A DNA stretch of 64,000 nucleotides from Marinomonas primoryensis (GCF_013372285.1 NZ_CP054301.1:3314001-3378000), one strand, 5' to 3'; positions 51,710 through 61,571 are shown, counted from the stretch's first letter. Translations and numbers: made by a program. The notes: generated by a model not told the origin, from the sequence alone.

Positions 51710-54700
51710 CTAAACAACAGTCACTTCCAACACATACATCATTGCAAAGGTATATCTAAGCCCTTCAATCGACTTGCCAGTCTTAGAATTAACCAGGTTA
51801 ATACCCAGCCAACCAAACTCCCCTGCTTTGGCATCACTGTTAGCTAAAGCTGTATTGAAAACCAACTTCTTCGACAGCTTTAGGCCCATTCGCCAATGAG
51901 GAATACAGACTCTTTTCACATTGCTGTCAGATTGCTTTTTACCATGTAGTAAAGTAAACGATATTGAAACATCATCACTTGTCAGCGAGTTCAATGCATC
52001 AATGACTGGTTCGGCAGAAACAATATCAGTAAACCTGAATAGGTAGTTTCGTTTTTGAGTATGTTTTGCAAATGCCTTAAGAAGAAGCTGAAGCTTATCA
52101 GGGTCTTTTTCCGCTATCGTTTCAAGGTCAACTACAACCTTAATGTAAGCATCTTGATCGATGTTGATGTTTCTTGGCTTTGCAGGCAATGGTAAGGTTT
52201 CGTTTTGATGATTTTCTAAATTGATTCTTCTTGAAGAGTTTTTCACAATGCCAGAAGTAATCTTAGGCTCATCTAGGCCGAGTAGAGATAGAAGGTTTCT
52301 TTCCCACTTTTGAATATCTAGTACGTTTACTCCAGATTGCTCTGATAGTGCATAATACTGCTTTTGCTCATCAGCTTTTGCCGTTGAGTTTTGAATCAGT
52401 TTGAACAGTACCTTTCGACAGTCATCTATTTTCTTTACGGTATCATTAGTGACAATATTGAGCTTGAAGCGTGGAATAGCCGTTGAAAAAACCATTGAGA
52501 GTGGTTGATTCAACAAACTCTTATATTGTTTATAAAGGCTATAGCGATACGCACCTGCACCATCATGTAACCAACGATAAACAGTAGTTAAAGAGTGCCC
52601 TGACGCGTCCGACAGCATTTCTTTCGTTGGCATTATTCGTTTTTCAATCGCAGAGCGAGCAACGTAATCCATGCAATGAATGTAATGCTCCAATGTCGTC
52701 TCTGGCGACGCATGCCCCATCAGCATCGACAACGTATAAAGGTGTTTTCTAGTTGGGGCTTGGCTGGCATATAAATATTGTTTAAAAGCAATATTATCAG
52801 CCAACCAACTATGAGTTTCTGGATGATGTTCAAAGATGGGCAGCTGACAAGATTCATCTTTCAACAGCTTCAATAATGTCAGTGTCGCAAAAGAATGTCG
52901 TAAATTATGATATCTAAGAGACTCATCCTCACACACAGTTCGCATCACACTATGAATAACGGGAAACACCAAATCGGGATTTATACAGTTATCCCCTTTT
53001 GATAAGCATGAAAAAAGGAAGGGCGAGCCACTTTCCTCACTAGCAAGCTCCCTACGCCTCTTGCTAAGCCAATTTTTAAATAGTAACAATTCGTCGTGGC
53101 TTAGAAAATGTCTCAGCTCAAAATAGCGCTTAGCATTATTTGTTTTAAGCCTGCGGTATTGATGAGGCCTGACAATAAGGTAGCAATTTTCATCGCCTTG
53201 GATGTCCTCCACTCTCAGTTTTAGACCTTCACTTTGCCTTAATCCACAGCGATAACCAAGAATGAACATCAATCTGATGATGACATTCATGTCTGGAGAC
53301 AAGTCAAGCTCGTCAATGCCCTTCAATGTCTCTAAAACATTTAGGTATTCGTCAACAAGTAGTATATTTGCATCAACAGGCAGCGGTGAGTTCTGGATAC
53401 CAAACACTTCTCGCGAATCAATAGCATCAACATAGTGGTGGTTTTCTAAATATTTTTGGAACCGATCCAACATACTGGCCAATTTTCTTTTTAAACCCAT
53501 CGATGAAATTGTACTCAGCAACTCTTCATATAATCCTTCCAAGTCTTCTGCTGAATACAAAGTCATATCATCTTTCTGCACTAAACCGGAGAGTCGAGAA
53601 CCGATAGAGCGCATCATGAAGCTGATACGCTTTGGTTTCAGGTTTGTAAAATCGATACTGCCCACTGTCGCTAAGTGTATCCCCCACATCAGTACCAGTT
53701 TTTGAACCGGCTCCAATTTAGTATTACCTTTGAGTAAAGCAGAAATATCATGCTCCAAGCTTTCCTTGCTATCAGACTGTTTGAGGTTTTTTTCAACCCA
53801 TGTCCAGCTTGCAGCCTGATCATCTTCCTCTTGCTCAGATGTATTGTTCATCAGCAGCGTTTCGTTACTGAATGATAAATATTGATCACTAGGAGCCCAA
53901 GTCGACTTAACAGCTAAATCATCATTCCCAGAGCTATCGTCTAAAACGCAATAGCCCGCCAAGCGATTAAGAGCGCTCGGTTTTAATGAATGACTAATAA
54001 ACTCTCGCTGACAATATCGCACGACAAAAGCAGGTACGAATTGCTCATAATGAACAGACACAACATTAAGAAGTGTCGAAAGATTCACTTTATTAATAGT
54101 AAGGGATTTTTTGACATTCGTAGGCAGGTTGGAGAAAACCGCTTGGATAAGAGAAGTGATTTTTTTTCTCATCTCTCGCTTTTGACCTGTTTTTATTTCA
54201 ATTTCCGTTAATTGATTTTTGAGCAAGAGCGTTTCTGTCAGTATATCTGGATACCATAAGCGACTTTCAGAATAAAAATACTTACACGATGTCAGGTCTA
54301 AGGGCCAGATTTTCTGACCACTAATGGTAAAAGGTCGCTTAGATGAATTAATCAACAAGCCATACAAGCCTTCCACTGACAGAAGGCCGCCGTATAAAAC
54401 TGACGACAGTAGTATTTGCCCTCTCTTCACGTCATTTGTGCAGTTTGGCTGCTTTAAAGACTCAGATAAAGCGCTAACAACATCTTTGTACAAAGCGACA
54501 TATCGATTAAATCGAATAGGTGTCAGACGCCCAGCTTCTCGATGCATTTTTTGCGTTAAGGCAGGGAGAGAAACGTCGCTATCTAACTCGCCACTTTTTT
54601 TCAAGTATACAACAAGTGCTCTTAGCACCTTTGAGGACCTAATAATCCCTTCAACATCAAGATTACAGGTGTTAATAAATCGATTGAAAAGTTTGTTAGA

Positions 54701-54934
54701 GTTAAGTTTTTTACGTTTTTTAAAGCGACTGTATCCATTAATAATGGCTCTTGAATCCGTACTTTCATCTTCAGCAAGCCAAGTCATAAAGTACTCAAAA
54801 TAATGTTTTTCGGCGTCATCTATTTCTAATTCAAACTTTTTAAATATCGACCATCGCTCTTCAGTTATTTCAGCTCTCCACGAAAGATCAGACTTAACAA
54901 CTTGTTCTTCAGACATCAGCAAGCCCTCGCTCAA
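51710..54934 (-). CDS. gmtZ: Large tyrosine recombinase of a three-gene mobile module (GmtZ-like)
   Basis: A 1074-aa protein whose middle carries the tyrosine-recombinase set: Arg in 'LGYRCGLRQSEGLKLRVEDI' (about 560), 'HNLRHSFATLTLLKL' with His-x2-Arg (about 675-679) and 'LMGHASPETTLEHYIH' with the nucleophilic Tyr (about 750). A 480-aa N-terminal and 300-aa C-terminal extension is far more than a phage integrase. The C-terminal part has a second DNA-binding-like helix-turn-helix ('LSDASGHSLTTVYRWLHD'). It overlaps the preceding gene by 26 bp. Size, motifs and position as third gene fit the Gamma-Mobile-Trio; the GInt ginABC recombinases are an alternative. Assignment as GmtZ and not GmtY is tentative. 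Confidence 0.7.
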   Translation of the reverse strand: MSEGLLMSEEQVVKSDLSWRAEITEERWSIFKKFELEIDDAEKHYFEYFMTWLAEDESTDSRAIINGYSRFKKRKKLNSNKLFNRFINTCNLDVEGIIRSSKVLRALVVYLKKSGELDSDVSLPALTQKMHREAGRLTPIRFNRYVALYKDVVSALSESLKQPNCTNDVKRGQILLSSVLYGGLLSVEGLYGLLINSSKRPFTISGQKIWPLDLTSCKYFYSESRLWYPDILTETLLLKNQLTEIEIKTGQKREMRKKITSLIQAVFSNLPTNVKKSLTINKVNLSTLLNVVSVHYEQFVPAFVVRYCQREFISHSLKPSALNRLAGYCVLDDSSGNDDLAVKSTWAPSDQYLSFSNETLLMNNTSEQEEDDQAASWTWVEKNLKQSDSKESLEHDISALLKGNTKLEPVQKLVLMWGIHLATVGSIDFTNLKPKRISFMMRSIGSRLSGLVQKDDMTLYSAEDLEGLYEELLSTISSMGLKRKLASMLDRFQKYLENHHYVDAIDSREVFGIQNSPLPVDANILLVDEYLNVLETLKGIDELDLSPDMNVIIRLMFILGYRCGLRQSEGLKLRVEDIQGDENCYLIVRPHQYRRLKTNNAKRYFELRHFLSHDELLLFKNWLSKRRRELASEESGSPFLFSCLSKGDNCINPDLVFPVIHSVMRTVCEDESLRYHNLRHSFATLTLLKLLKDESCQLPIFEHHPETHSWLADNIAFKQYLYASQAPTRKHLYTLSMLMGHASPETTLEHYIHCMDYVARSAIEKRIMPTKEMLSDASGHSLTTVYRWLHDGAGAYRYSLYKQYKSLLNQPLSMVFSTAIPRFKLNIVTNDTVKKIDDCRKVLFKLIQNSTAKADEQKQYYALSEQSGVNVLDIQKWERNLLSLLGLDEPKITSGIVKNSSRRINLENHQNETLPLPAKPRNINIDQDAYIKVVVDLETIAEKDPDKLQLLLKAFAKHTQKRNYLFRFTDIVSAEPVIDALNSLTSDDVSISFTLLHGKKQSDSNVKRVCIPHWRMGLKLSKKLVFNTALANSDAKAGEFGWLGINLVNSKTGKSIEGLRYTFAMMYVLEVTVV

Positions 54935-57488
54935 TCGTAAAATTCAATGCTGTGAGCAGCTCATCAATATGCGGTGCTACCATTTCAATAAGCTCAAAAG
55001 GTGAGCATGTTGAAAACTTCCCCCAAGGTTCCTGCCCTATCCCCCAGTGTCCCATAAATGCATTAATTAACTCACCACTCACCCCTTTCTCCATCAAATA
55101 GGTACGAATGAACCGGCGGTTAGTGTTCATTGGCAGATTTAAAAAAAGCGCCTGAAGGGAAAAGCTTATGCTTGGTTTGATTTCAGTGGGATTAACATGT
55201 TTATCGAGATAGAAATAGTCTGGTATGTCTATTAATAAATTGTCGTTAATAGCAGAAAAGTATGTTGTTTTTTTAAGTTGCTCGACGTGCTCTTGATAAG
55301 CTTCTAACTGTCGACAAACGAGCTGGGGCAATATACACAGTCGAGAGTTATAAAAATCATCTCCGTCTTTATCAGAAATGACAACAGTTTTCGTATTAGG
55401 ATCAAAGGCTGTTACACAGGACAACGGTGAACAAATAGCACGCACACCCGTTCCATAAGCAAACATCTGAACGGTGTAATACGTCATCATGTTATGAGTA
55501 TCCAAGATATCACCAGATTTGTTTGCGGATCTGATAGCGTTTTTAGTGTACTGCACCATATCGATAATGCTATCAAACGTCGGGCATAGCTGTGAAACAG
55601 ACGATGTGCTTATTGCAGGCAATTTGTCTGCTTCTGGCTTAATAGAGCTGGGCAAAGGGATATCACGGCAGAGCTTATCCCAGACCTTACATCTAACAGA
55701 TTCAAGATAATGAGGTGAAGGCGCACTGTAGTGCAAAAGCGTTTTTCCGAGCGGAAGATACTGACCAGTCGATAAGATCGTGGCCGCAACATCACCTGTT
55801 TGATGAGTTATGTGTGCGGGTAAAAAATTTGCAATTTTATGCTCATTTAATCGATTACCATTAGGCAACAAGTGCAGTAATTCGTTCAGTATAAGTCGGT
55901 ACTCACGTAGCTTTTTTTGAAAAATCCTCCCAGTTTCTTTGCTATCTAGATGTTCTTGGTACTGTGCTTTTAAAAAATCTGCTAGACCAAACTCATCAGG
56001 AATTTTGATATACGACTCAACAACCCTGCACTGAGCCAAAAGGTCGTGAGTAAGCCGCTTTTTTCGCTGAACGCTTGCGACTTTAATAAACCAAATTCGT
56101 TTTCCGCTAGACAAGACAGAGGTTATCTTCGCCTTTGATGATGAATGATCAATAGACCACCTTGTACCATGTGCAACATCTCTCAGAGAACAGCCGGTGT
56201 ACAGCATTAATAAAGCCATTGGCGCTGCATAAGAAACCAAGTCACTATGAGATACAGGGGCATTCATAACATCTAGACAAAGCTTAACAAGTTGAGCAAT
56301 CTCCACGCTGGTGGCGTTAGAAAACTGACCAATCAAATTCTGATTTGATTGGATGATTTTGGGAATTTGTCGCTTCGAAAAAATGTTGTTACAGCTGGGA
56401 GTAGGGTCATCAACACTAATAATCTCGTCATAATCGCCCTGCTCATCATCTTCTAAATCTGCATATTTAGCCTCTTCTTCAGGCATCAAGGTTGGAGCGT
56501 TTTTTATCTTGATGCTGGTAACAGGGATGGTATTTAAACCGTGCCCATACGCCACTTTTTCAACAACACCGTTATCATCAATAAGAATAGACTCACTAAC
56601 AATGCCAGAATTGTATCGGCAGTAGCCGCCATGCCAGCTAGAGGCTTTTCTGTTATAGGGCTTGGCCTTACCGCGTTTTTTTTCTCCATGGGCACTTTTA
56701 CGCTGAAACTGAAAACTTCTCCATTTTGAAATTAATGGGCTCATCGTTTGGCGATACAATGGGCGTTCTTCAGTGGCCGAATCATCACGTGCTGATATAA
56801 TATCTTCGCACCATTCGTACACATTAATATCATCACTAAAAAATTCTAACGTATCATCGTCTACATTATTATCTGACCAGTTCCGAATAAAAAAACCTGC
56901 GGCCGATGCCGAACTTTGATTTTTTTTCAACCGCTTTTCTTGATCTTTCATATACACCGAAAAAGTATCGGGCGAATGACTTAATGACGAATAAGCAGCG
57001 AGCAAAATGATCTGTAGCCCATGAAAATGACTTGTATACCCATCATCTTCGAGAGAATTCATCAACATAGAATAAATAGGATATCGTCCCCATTGGCTCA
57101 TCATAGGATGCTGTTCTTCATCGACTACGTTCGGTCTTTCATGCCACATAAAAGCACCTACTTGTTCCAACAAAGCTATATGACTTGCCATAAAACCAGC
57201 GAAATTACTTAACTCTGACAGCCCTCTACCAAATTCCTTCTCAAGCAACGAAAGGTCGTCGCATTCATCCAGCAAACTTTCGATTGCATCACTAATATTT
57301 TCAACACAAAGATCAATGGCGCGTAAATGATGCGGGATATGACATTTATTACAATAATGAAGTACAAATAGGCGGGATTTCTTTGCAGACAAATTAGCAA
57401 TGGTCAATTTTTGCTTTTTCATCTCTTTAAGAAAGTGATGTAAGCAAGAGCCTTGAAACTCGACAGTGGGTGAACGATGAGTACTCAA
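54909..57488 (-). CDS. gmtY: Second recombinase-like protein of the module (GmtY-like)
   Basis: An 859-aa protein with a divergent recombinase catalytic domain at the C-terminus: 'MFAYGTGVRAICSPLSCVTA' with the first Arg (about 680), 'NTNRRFIRTYLMEKG' (about 790) and 'NAFMGHWGIGQEPWGKFST' (about 810-825). At the position where the Tyr nucleophile would be expected I read Phe ('GKF'), so it may be non-cleaving or use another residue. The N-terminal 600 residues have no familiar motif apart from a Cys pair ('HYCNKCHIPHH', about 49-59). It overlaps the first gene by 4 bp and the third by 26 bp, implying one transcript. Confidence 0.65.
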   Translation of the reverse strand: MSTHRSPTVEFQGSCLHHFLKEMKKQKLTIANLSAKKSRLFVLHYCNKCHIPHHLRAIDLCVENISDAIESLLDECDDLSLLEKEFGRGLSELSNFAGFMASHIALLEQVGAFMWHERPNVVDEEQHPMMSQWGRYPIYSMLMNSLEDDGYTSHFHGLQIILLAAYSSLSHSPDTFSVYMKDQEKRLKKNQSSASAAGFFIRNWSDNNVDDDTLEFFSDDINVYEWCEDIISARDDSATEERPLYRQTMSPLISKWRSFQFQRKSAHGEKKRGKAKPYNRKASSWHGGYCRYNSGIVSESILIDDNGVVEKVAYGHGLNTIPVTSIKIKNAPTLMPEEEAKYADLEDDEQGDYDEIISVDDPTPSCNNIFSKRQIPKIIQSNQNLIGQFSNATSVEIAQLVKLCLDVMNAPVSHSDLVSYAAPMALLMLYTGCSLRDVAHGTRWSIDHSSSKAKITSVLSSGKRIWFIKVASVQRKKRLTHDLLAQCRVVESYIKIPDEFGLADFLKAQYQEHLDSKETGRIFQKKLREYRLILNELLHLLPNGNRLNEHKIANFLPAHITHQTGDVAATILSTGQYLPLGKTLLHYSAPSPHYLESVRCKVWDKLCRDIPLPSSIKPEADKLPAISTSSVSQLCPTFDSIIDMVQYTKNAIRSANKSGDILDTHNMMTYYTVQMFAYGTGVRAICSPLSCVTAFDPNTKTVVISDKDGDDFYNSRLCILPQLVCRQLEAYQEHVEQLKKTTYFSAINDNLLIDIPDYFYLDKHVNPTEIKPSISFSLQALFLNLPMNTNRRFIRTYLMEKGVSGELINAFMGHWGIGQEPWGKFSTCSPFELIEMVAPHIDELLTALNFTIERGLADV

Positions 57489-58537
57489 CGGCCGCCCTCC
57501 TGTATTGTTCTGGTATCTAACCCGAAAAGCGTGGCAAACTGTTTGCTACTACAAGAAGCAAGAAAAGACTGCTTGTACAAAGGGTCGAACGAAGGCCGCA
57601 GCGTGTCAAAAGTTTGTTGAAGCAAGTACTTTTTTGTGCTGAATATAATCGGAAGGCCCAACGATTCCATCATATTTAATCGATGAAGTGCTTTGCCCAT
57701 TTTTCCTTTGTACCAGCGAACAGGTACTGTTTGCTTTTTATCTAAAATACTAACAGCATATAAATAAGACTGAATCCCCGCCACACAGTAGAGCTTACCA
57801 TCGTCCTGTACCAATATAATGGGAAACAGTGTTAAGTAATCTAACACCTCATTCCGCGTTAATGGCAACGACTCTCGCCCCATAGCTGAATTGCGCAGCA
57901 AAAACTGCTTTACTTTAGGGTGAATGCCATCAATGTTGGATAAAGCGATATCGCACAGTTGATCAGGTGTGGGATTATCTGAACGAGTGTCGGCAAAATC
58001 ATCAACTTGCACCTTTGACTGCTTATACTCGCTGGCCCTCGGCACAGTGAAAGGCACATTAATTACACTTCCATTATCATTACAGGACTGAGAAGCATGA
58101 AATGCAAAATCAGACACGCCACTCACATCCCACAGTGGCAACTTGAGCAAATTTGGCCACTGCTCACCAACGTTTAGAGGTAACGTTTGTGTGCAAAAAG
58201 GCATGCTGTTGCTTGCAATAACGCTTTCAAGGCAACTACCATCTGGACACTTTTCTGTATTCGACTGCATAAAAGTCAATTGAATGAGATGAACCCGCTG
58301 CTCTCTGCTATCACGCTCATACTGGATAGAAGTCGTTGCTTTATCATACTCAACACGAGATCCCGACTTGAGTAACAACGAGCCAAAAGCTTCCATTTGG
58401 TTAATGAAAAGCCCGTAGCCTTTTTCTTTAAAATGAAGATACACGAACCCTTTCGAGACTTCCGTTGACCTTATATCCATACCTTTTTCCCAATAAAGAA
58501 TGTTACGCGCTCGCAAATAAGCAAACGCCGTCAACAA
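57485..58537 (-). CDS. gmtX: First protein of the recombinase module, unknown activity (GmtX-like)
   Basis: A 350-aa protein without a recombinase motif. The start is uncertain: TTG 58537 gives 350 aa, ATG 58480 gives 331. Visible features are a basic N-terminus, a region 'PLTRNEVLDYLTLFPIILVQ' to 'YLYAVSILDKKQTVPVRWYK' (about 230-280) vaguely like ParB-type regulators, and a final 'FATLFGLDTRTIQEGGR'. It is the first gene of a tightly overlapping trio. A small partner without known activity together with two large recombinase-like proteins is the described composition of the Gamma-Mobile-Trio. Confidence 0.6.
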   Translation of the reverse strand: MLTAFAYLRARNILYWEKGMDIRSTEVSKGFVYLHFKEKGYGLFINQMEAFGSLLLKSGSRVEYDKATTSIQYERDSREQRVHLIQLTFMQSNTEKCPDGSCLESVIASNSMPFCTQTLPLNVGEQWPNLLKLPLWDVSGVSDFAFHASQSCNDNGSVINVPFTVPRASEYKQSKVQVDDFADTRSDNPTPDQLCDIALSNIDGIHPKVKQFLLRNSAMGRESLPLTRNEVLDYLTLFPIILVQDDGKLYCVAGIQSYLYAVSILDKKQTVPVRWYKGKMGKALHRLNMMESLGLPIIFSTKKYLLQQTFDTLRPSFDPLYKQSFLASCSSKQFATLFGLDTRTIQEGGR

Positions 58538-58670
58538 AGCACCGCTTGAAAAGTACGGCTATATTGGTAAAGTACAGACTCTCACCTCCGACTTTAGACC
58601 AGTAGCACTTTTAAGCTGGCTTTCGTTGTTTAGATGCGGAATCGTTTACTAGACGATTAGGCTCTATGAA

Positions 58671-58695
58671 CCGATGGCATCTCTGATGCCATCGG
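58671..58695 (+). terminator. Strong hairpin in the gap between the trio and hsdS
   Basis: CCGATGGCATC (58671-58681) and GATGCCATCGG (58685-58695) are perfect 11-bp arms with a TCT loop, followed by a pyrimidine-rich tract. A smaller hairpin, AATCGT...ACGATT, lies at 58640-58658. The rest of the 58538-58949 gap is AT-rich and holds no gene; it may include one end of the mobile element. Confidence 0.6.
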
Positions 58696-58949
58696 CTTTC
58701 TCTTCTCATTTACTTCCCATTTAGCACCTCACTTATTGAAATCGAAATTCAATATAGCAAAGCTAGATCATATACTCCATCACAATACTGCATTTAAAAA
58801 AAAACACTCCATTTCAATACTGTAAAAAAATAATATTAAATATATCTTAAAGAAAAATAATTTTTGCATCATAGAAATAATGCAATTTTAAATTGACGAC
58901 CTAAAATGAATTCTGCAAACTATGCTCAACATTTAAACAGGCCAAAGCA

Positions 58950-59546
58950 ATGACAACGACTCTTGGAAAATATGTAAGCATAGGTTCTGGTTACCCGTTT
59001 AGAGGGCGGATAGAGCCAAGTCGCGAAGGAGATGCGCTGGTAGTACAAATTAGAAATATTGATGCGGATGGTGAGATTCTGGCAAACGAACTTACTCTGA
59101 CAAAATTACCAGGGAAGAAATCACCTGATTGGCTTTTAGCCAATGACATTTTATTCATAGCGAAAGGGACAAAAAACACGGCGACTTTAGTGAAGAATCT
59201 GCCTGAAAATACAATTTGCTCCCCTCACTTTTTTCGCTTAAGAGTTAAGCCTCAGCACAATGCTGACGCTCTAGCAGAATTCATTTGTTGGCAGTTAAAC
59301 CAAGAACCAGCGCAGCGCTATTTCAAGGTATCAGCTGAGGGTAGCCTACAAGTCAGTATTAGAAAAAAGGTATTGGAAGAAACGCCATTTACTTTACCTG
59401 ACTTCGAAACACAGATAAAAATCGTCAATTTACATCGATGCGCGATGAAAGAAATCAAAACCTATAATCAGCTTATAAAGAACAGACAACTGGAAATGAC
59501 AGCGATCGCATCAGAACTACTAAACCGTTTGACTAAAAATGCATAA
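58950..59546 (+). CDS. hsdS: Half-size type I specificity subunit (HsdS, one TRD)
   Basis: A 198-aa protein with a single target-recognition domain and one conserved helical region. It begins 'LGKYVSIGSGYPFRGRI' and ends with a coiled-coil-like helix ('IVNLHRCAMKEIKTYNQLIK'). Complete HsdS has about 400 aa with two TRDs. Half-size HsdS proteins can dimerise and give symmetric recognition sites, so this may be functional with HsdM. It is upstream of hsdM, an unusual order. There is no sign of a frameshift. Confidence 0.8.
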   Translation: MTTTLGKYVSIGSGYPFRGRIEPSREGDALVVQIRNIDADGEILANELTLTKLPGKKSPDWLLANDILFIAKGTKNTATLVKNLPENTICSPHFFRLRVKPQHNADALAEFICWQLNQEPAQRYFKVSAEGSLQVSIRKKVLEETPFTLPDFETQIKIVNLHRCAMKEIKTYNQLIKNRQLEMTAIASELLNRLTKNA

Positions 59547-59559
59547 GGAATCACATATC

Positions 59560-61077
59560 ATGACAACCAACCAAATCAATCAGGACGATATCAACAAGGC
59601 TGTCTGGAATGCATGCGACACTTTTCGTGGTGTTATTAGTGCCGATACTTACAAAGACTTCATCCTCACCATGCTTTTTTTGAAGTACATCTCTGATGTA
59701 TACAAAGACGATTACAACAAGCTGACAGAGCAGTATGGTGATAACCCAGAATTAATTAATGCCATGATGTCAAAACAGCGCTTTGTGTTACCAGAAGGAG
59801 CCAGTTTTTGGGATTTATACGAAAAACGTTTTGAGGCCGGCAATGGTGAACGTATTGATAAAGCCCTACATGCGTTAGAAGAAGCCAACGGCAGTAAACT
59901 TAAAAACGTATTCCAAGACATCAGCTTTAATACTGACCGTTTAGGCCAAGAAAAACAAAAGAACGATTTGCTTCGGCATTTATTAGAGGACTTTGGTAAA
60001 CAAATGTTAGATTTAAGCCCAAAACGCGTGGGTGACCTAGACATCATAGGTAATGCCTATGAGTACCTTATCAAGCGCTTTGCCGCAGGCAGTGGCGCAA
60101 CCGCAGGCGAATACTATACCCCTCCAGAGGTTTCAACCTTACTAGCTACCGTTTTAGAGCCCGTTGAAGGCGATCAGATCTGCGACCCATGTACTGGCAG
60201 TGGTTCATTACTTTTAAAGTGTGGCGCCATGGTGCGTAAAAATTCAGGTTCAAAAAAGTACGCTTTATTTGGACAAGAAGCCATTGGCTCAACATGGGCA
60301 CTGGCGAAAATGAACATGTTCCTTCATGGTGAAGACAACCACCGCATTGAATGGGGTGACACCATTCGTCACCCACAGTTATTAGATAAGGACAGTACAG
60401 GCTTATTACATTTTGATGTGGTAACAGCCAACCCGCCATTTTCGTTAGATAAGTGGGGCCATGACGATGCGGAAAACGACCCTTATGGCCGCTTTCGTCG
60501 TGGCGTACCTCCAAAAACCAAAGGCGATTACGCCTTTATCAGCCACATGATTGAGACATTAAAGCCAGAGACAGGTCGTATGGGCGTAGTTGTGCCACAT
60601 GGCGTGTTATTTCGTGCATCAACGGAAGGAAAAATTCGTCAAAAACTGATTGAAGAAAACCTGCTAGATACTGTGATTGGTTTGCCTGAAAAACTGTTTT
60701 TCGGCACAGGTATTCCGGCGGCTATCTTAATATTCAAAAAGCACAAAACCGATAACAACGTCTTATTTATTGATGCTAGCCGAGAGTTCAAGTCGGGCAA
60801 GAATCAAAACCAATTAACTCCTGATAATATCCAAAAAATTATAGACACCTACAAAGCGCGTAAAACAACGGATAAGTATTCCTACCTTACGAGCTTTGAT
60901 GAAATCAAAGAAAACGACTTTAACCTCAACATTCCTCGCTATGTCGATACCTTTGAAGAAGAAGCGAAGATTGATTTAGTGGCAGTCCGCACTGAGCGTG
61001 TGCAACTGAAAAATGAACTGCAAACCCTTGAAACTGAAATGGAAGGCTACTTGAAGGAGTTGGGGTATGGTGCCTAA
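59560..61077 (+). CDS. hsdM: Type I modification methyltransferase (HsdM)
   Basis: About 505 aa from ATG 59560; ATG 59539 is also in frame. It methylates adenine at the site chosen by HsdS. The helical N-terminal domain ends near residue 150. The SAM-binding motif 'DPCTGSGSLLL' lies at about 214-224, and the catalytic 'TANPPFSLDKWG' (NPPF) at about 290-300. 'AGEYYTPPEVSTLL' and 'IPAAILIFKKHK' are also typical. Complete. It overlaps the following hsdS remnant by 11 bp. No hsdR follows within the window; the only one is 53 kb to the left. Confidence 0.95.
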   Translation: MTTNQINQDDINKAVWNACDTFRGVISADTYKDFILTMLFLKYISDVYKDDYNKLTEQYGDNPELINAMMSKQRFVLPEGASFWDLYEKRFEAGNGERIDKALHALEEANGSKLKNVFQDISFNTDRLGQEKQKNDLLRHLLEDFGKQMLDLSPKRVGDLDIIGNAYEYLIKRFAAGSGATAGEYYTPPEVSTLLATVLEPVEGDQICDPCTGSGSLLLKCGAMVRKNSGSKKYALFGQEAIGSTWALAKMNMFLHGEDNHRIEWGDTIRHPQLLDKDSTGLLHFDVVTANPPFSLDKWGHDDAENDPYGRFRRGVPPKTKGDYAFISHMIETLKPETGRMGVVVPHGVLFRASTEGKIRQKLIEENLLDTVIGLPEKLFFGTGIPAAILIFKKHKTDNNVLFIDASREFKSGKNQNQLTPDNIQKIIDTYKARKTTDKYSYLTSFDEIKENDFNLNIPRYVDTFEEEAKIDLVAVRTERVQLKNELQTLETEMEGYLKELGYGA

Positions 61078-61513
61078 CGGGTGGAGTTTAGGTTTTTTTT
61101 CTGATGGAATTGAGTTGATTTCTGGACAGCATGTTGAAGTAAAGTTTGTAAACTCACTTGGAAATGGTAAGCCATACTTAACAAGTCCTGCAGATTTTTC
61201 GCACGATAATATAAATGTTACTAAATTTACTGAACAAGCTAAAAAGGAATGCCTTGCAGGTGACTTACTGATTACAGTCAAAGGCTCAGGAACAGGTAAA
61301 GTAATTGAAGCTGATGATTCATACGCTATCAGTCGTCAACTTATGGCCGTAAGAGCAACATCTTTCGACCCTAAGTTTTGTTTCTATAATTTAGTTGCAA
61401 GCATCAAGAGATATGAAGGAGCGGCAGCTGGTCTAATACCAGATCAAGAAATCGAGCTATTAGAGCTATTAGAGCAACAACTCTCAGACTTAAAACAAGA
61501 AAAAAAACGCTAA
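61067..61513 (+). pseudogene. hsdS: Second HsdS, internally deleted and frameshifted at the 3' end
   Basis: It starts inside hsdM with a normal HsdS N-terminus ('VPNGWSLGFFSDGIELISGQ') and one TRD (about 1-125), then jumps at 'AAAGLI-PDQEIELLE' straight into the C-terminal coiled coil, so the second TRD and central conserved region are gone. The seven A at 61500-61506 would need to be eight for the usual ending: the other frame reads 'KKTLMQ-stop-LLTGKRRVKLN'. A tandem 9-mer GAGCTATTA (61454-61471) lies in the coiled coil. The 148-aa product could still be made and might act as a half subunit. Confidence 0.8.
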
Positions 61514-61571
61514 TGCAGTAGTTGTTAACAGGTAAGCGCAGAGTCAAATTAAACTAAAAGGAGTTAGTATC

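Noticed and set aside
51710..58537. RIT (recombinase-in-trio) element
   Set aside because: RIT proteins are three recombinases of about 300-700 aa. Here one protein lacks recombinase motifs and the others are much larger, which fits the Gamma-Mobile-Trio better.
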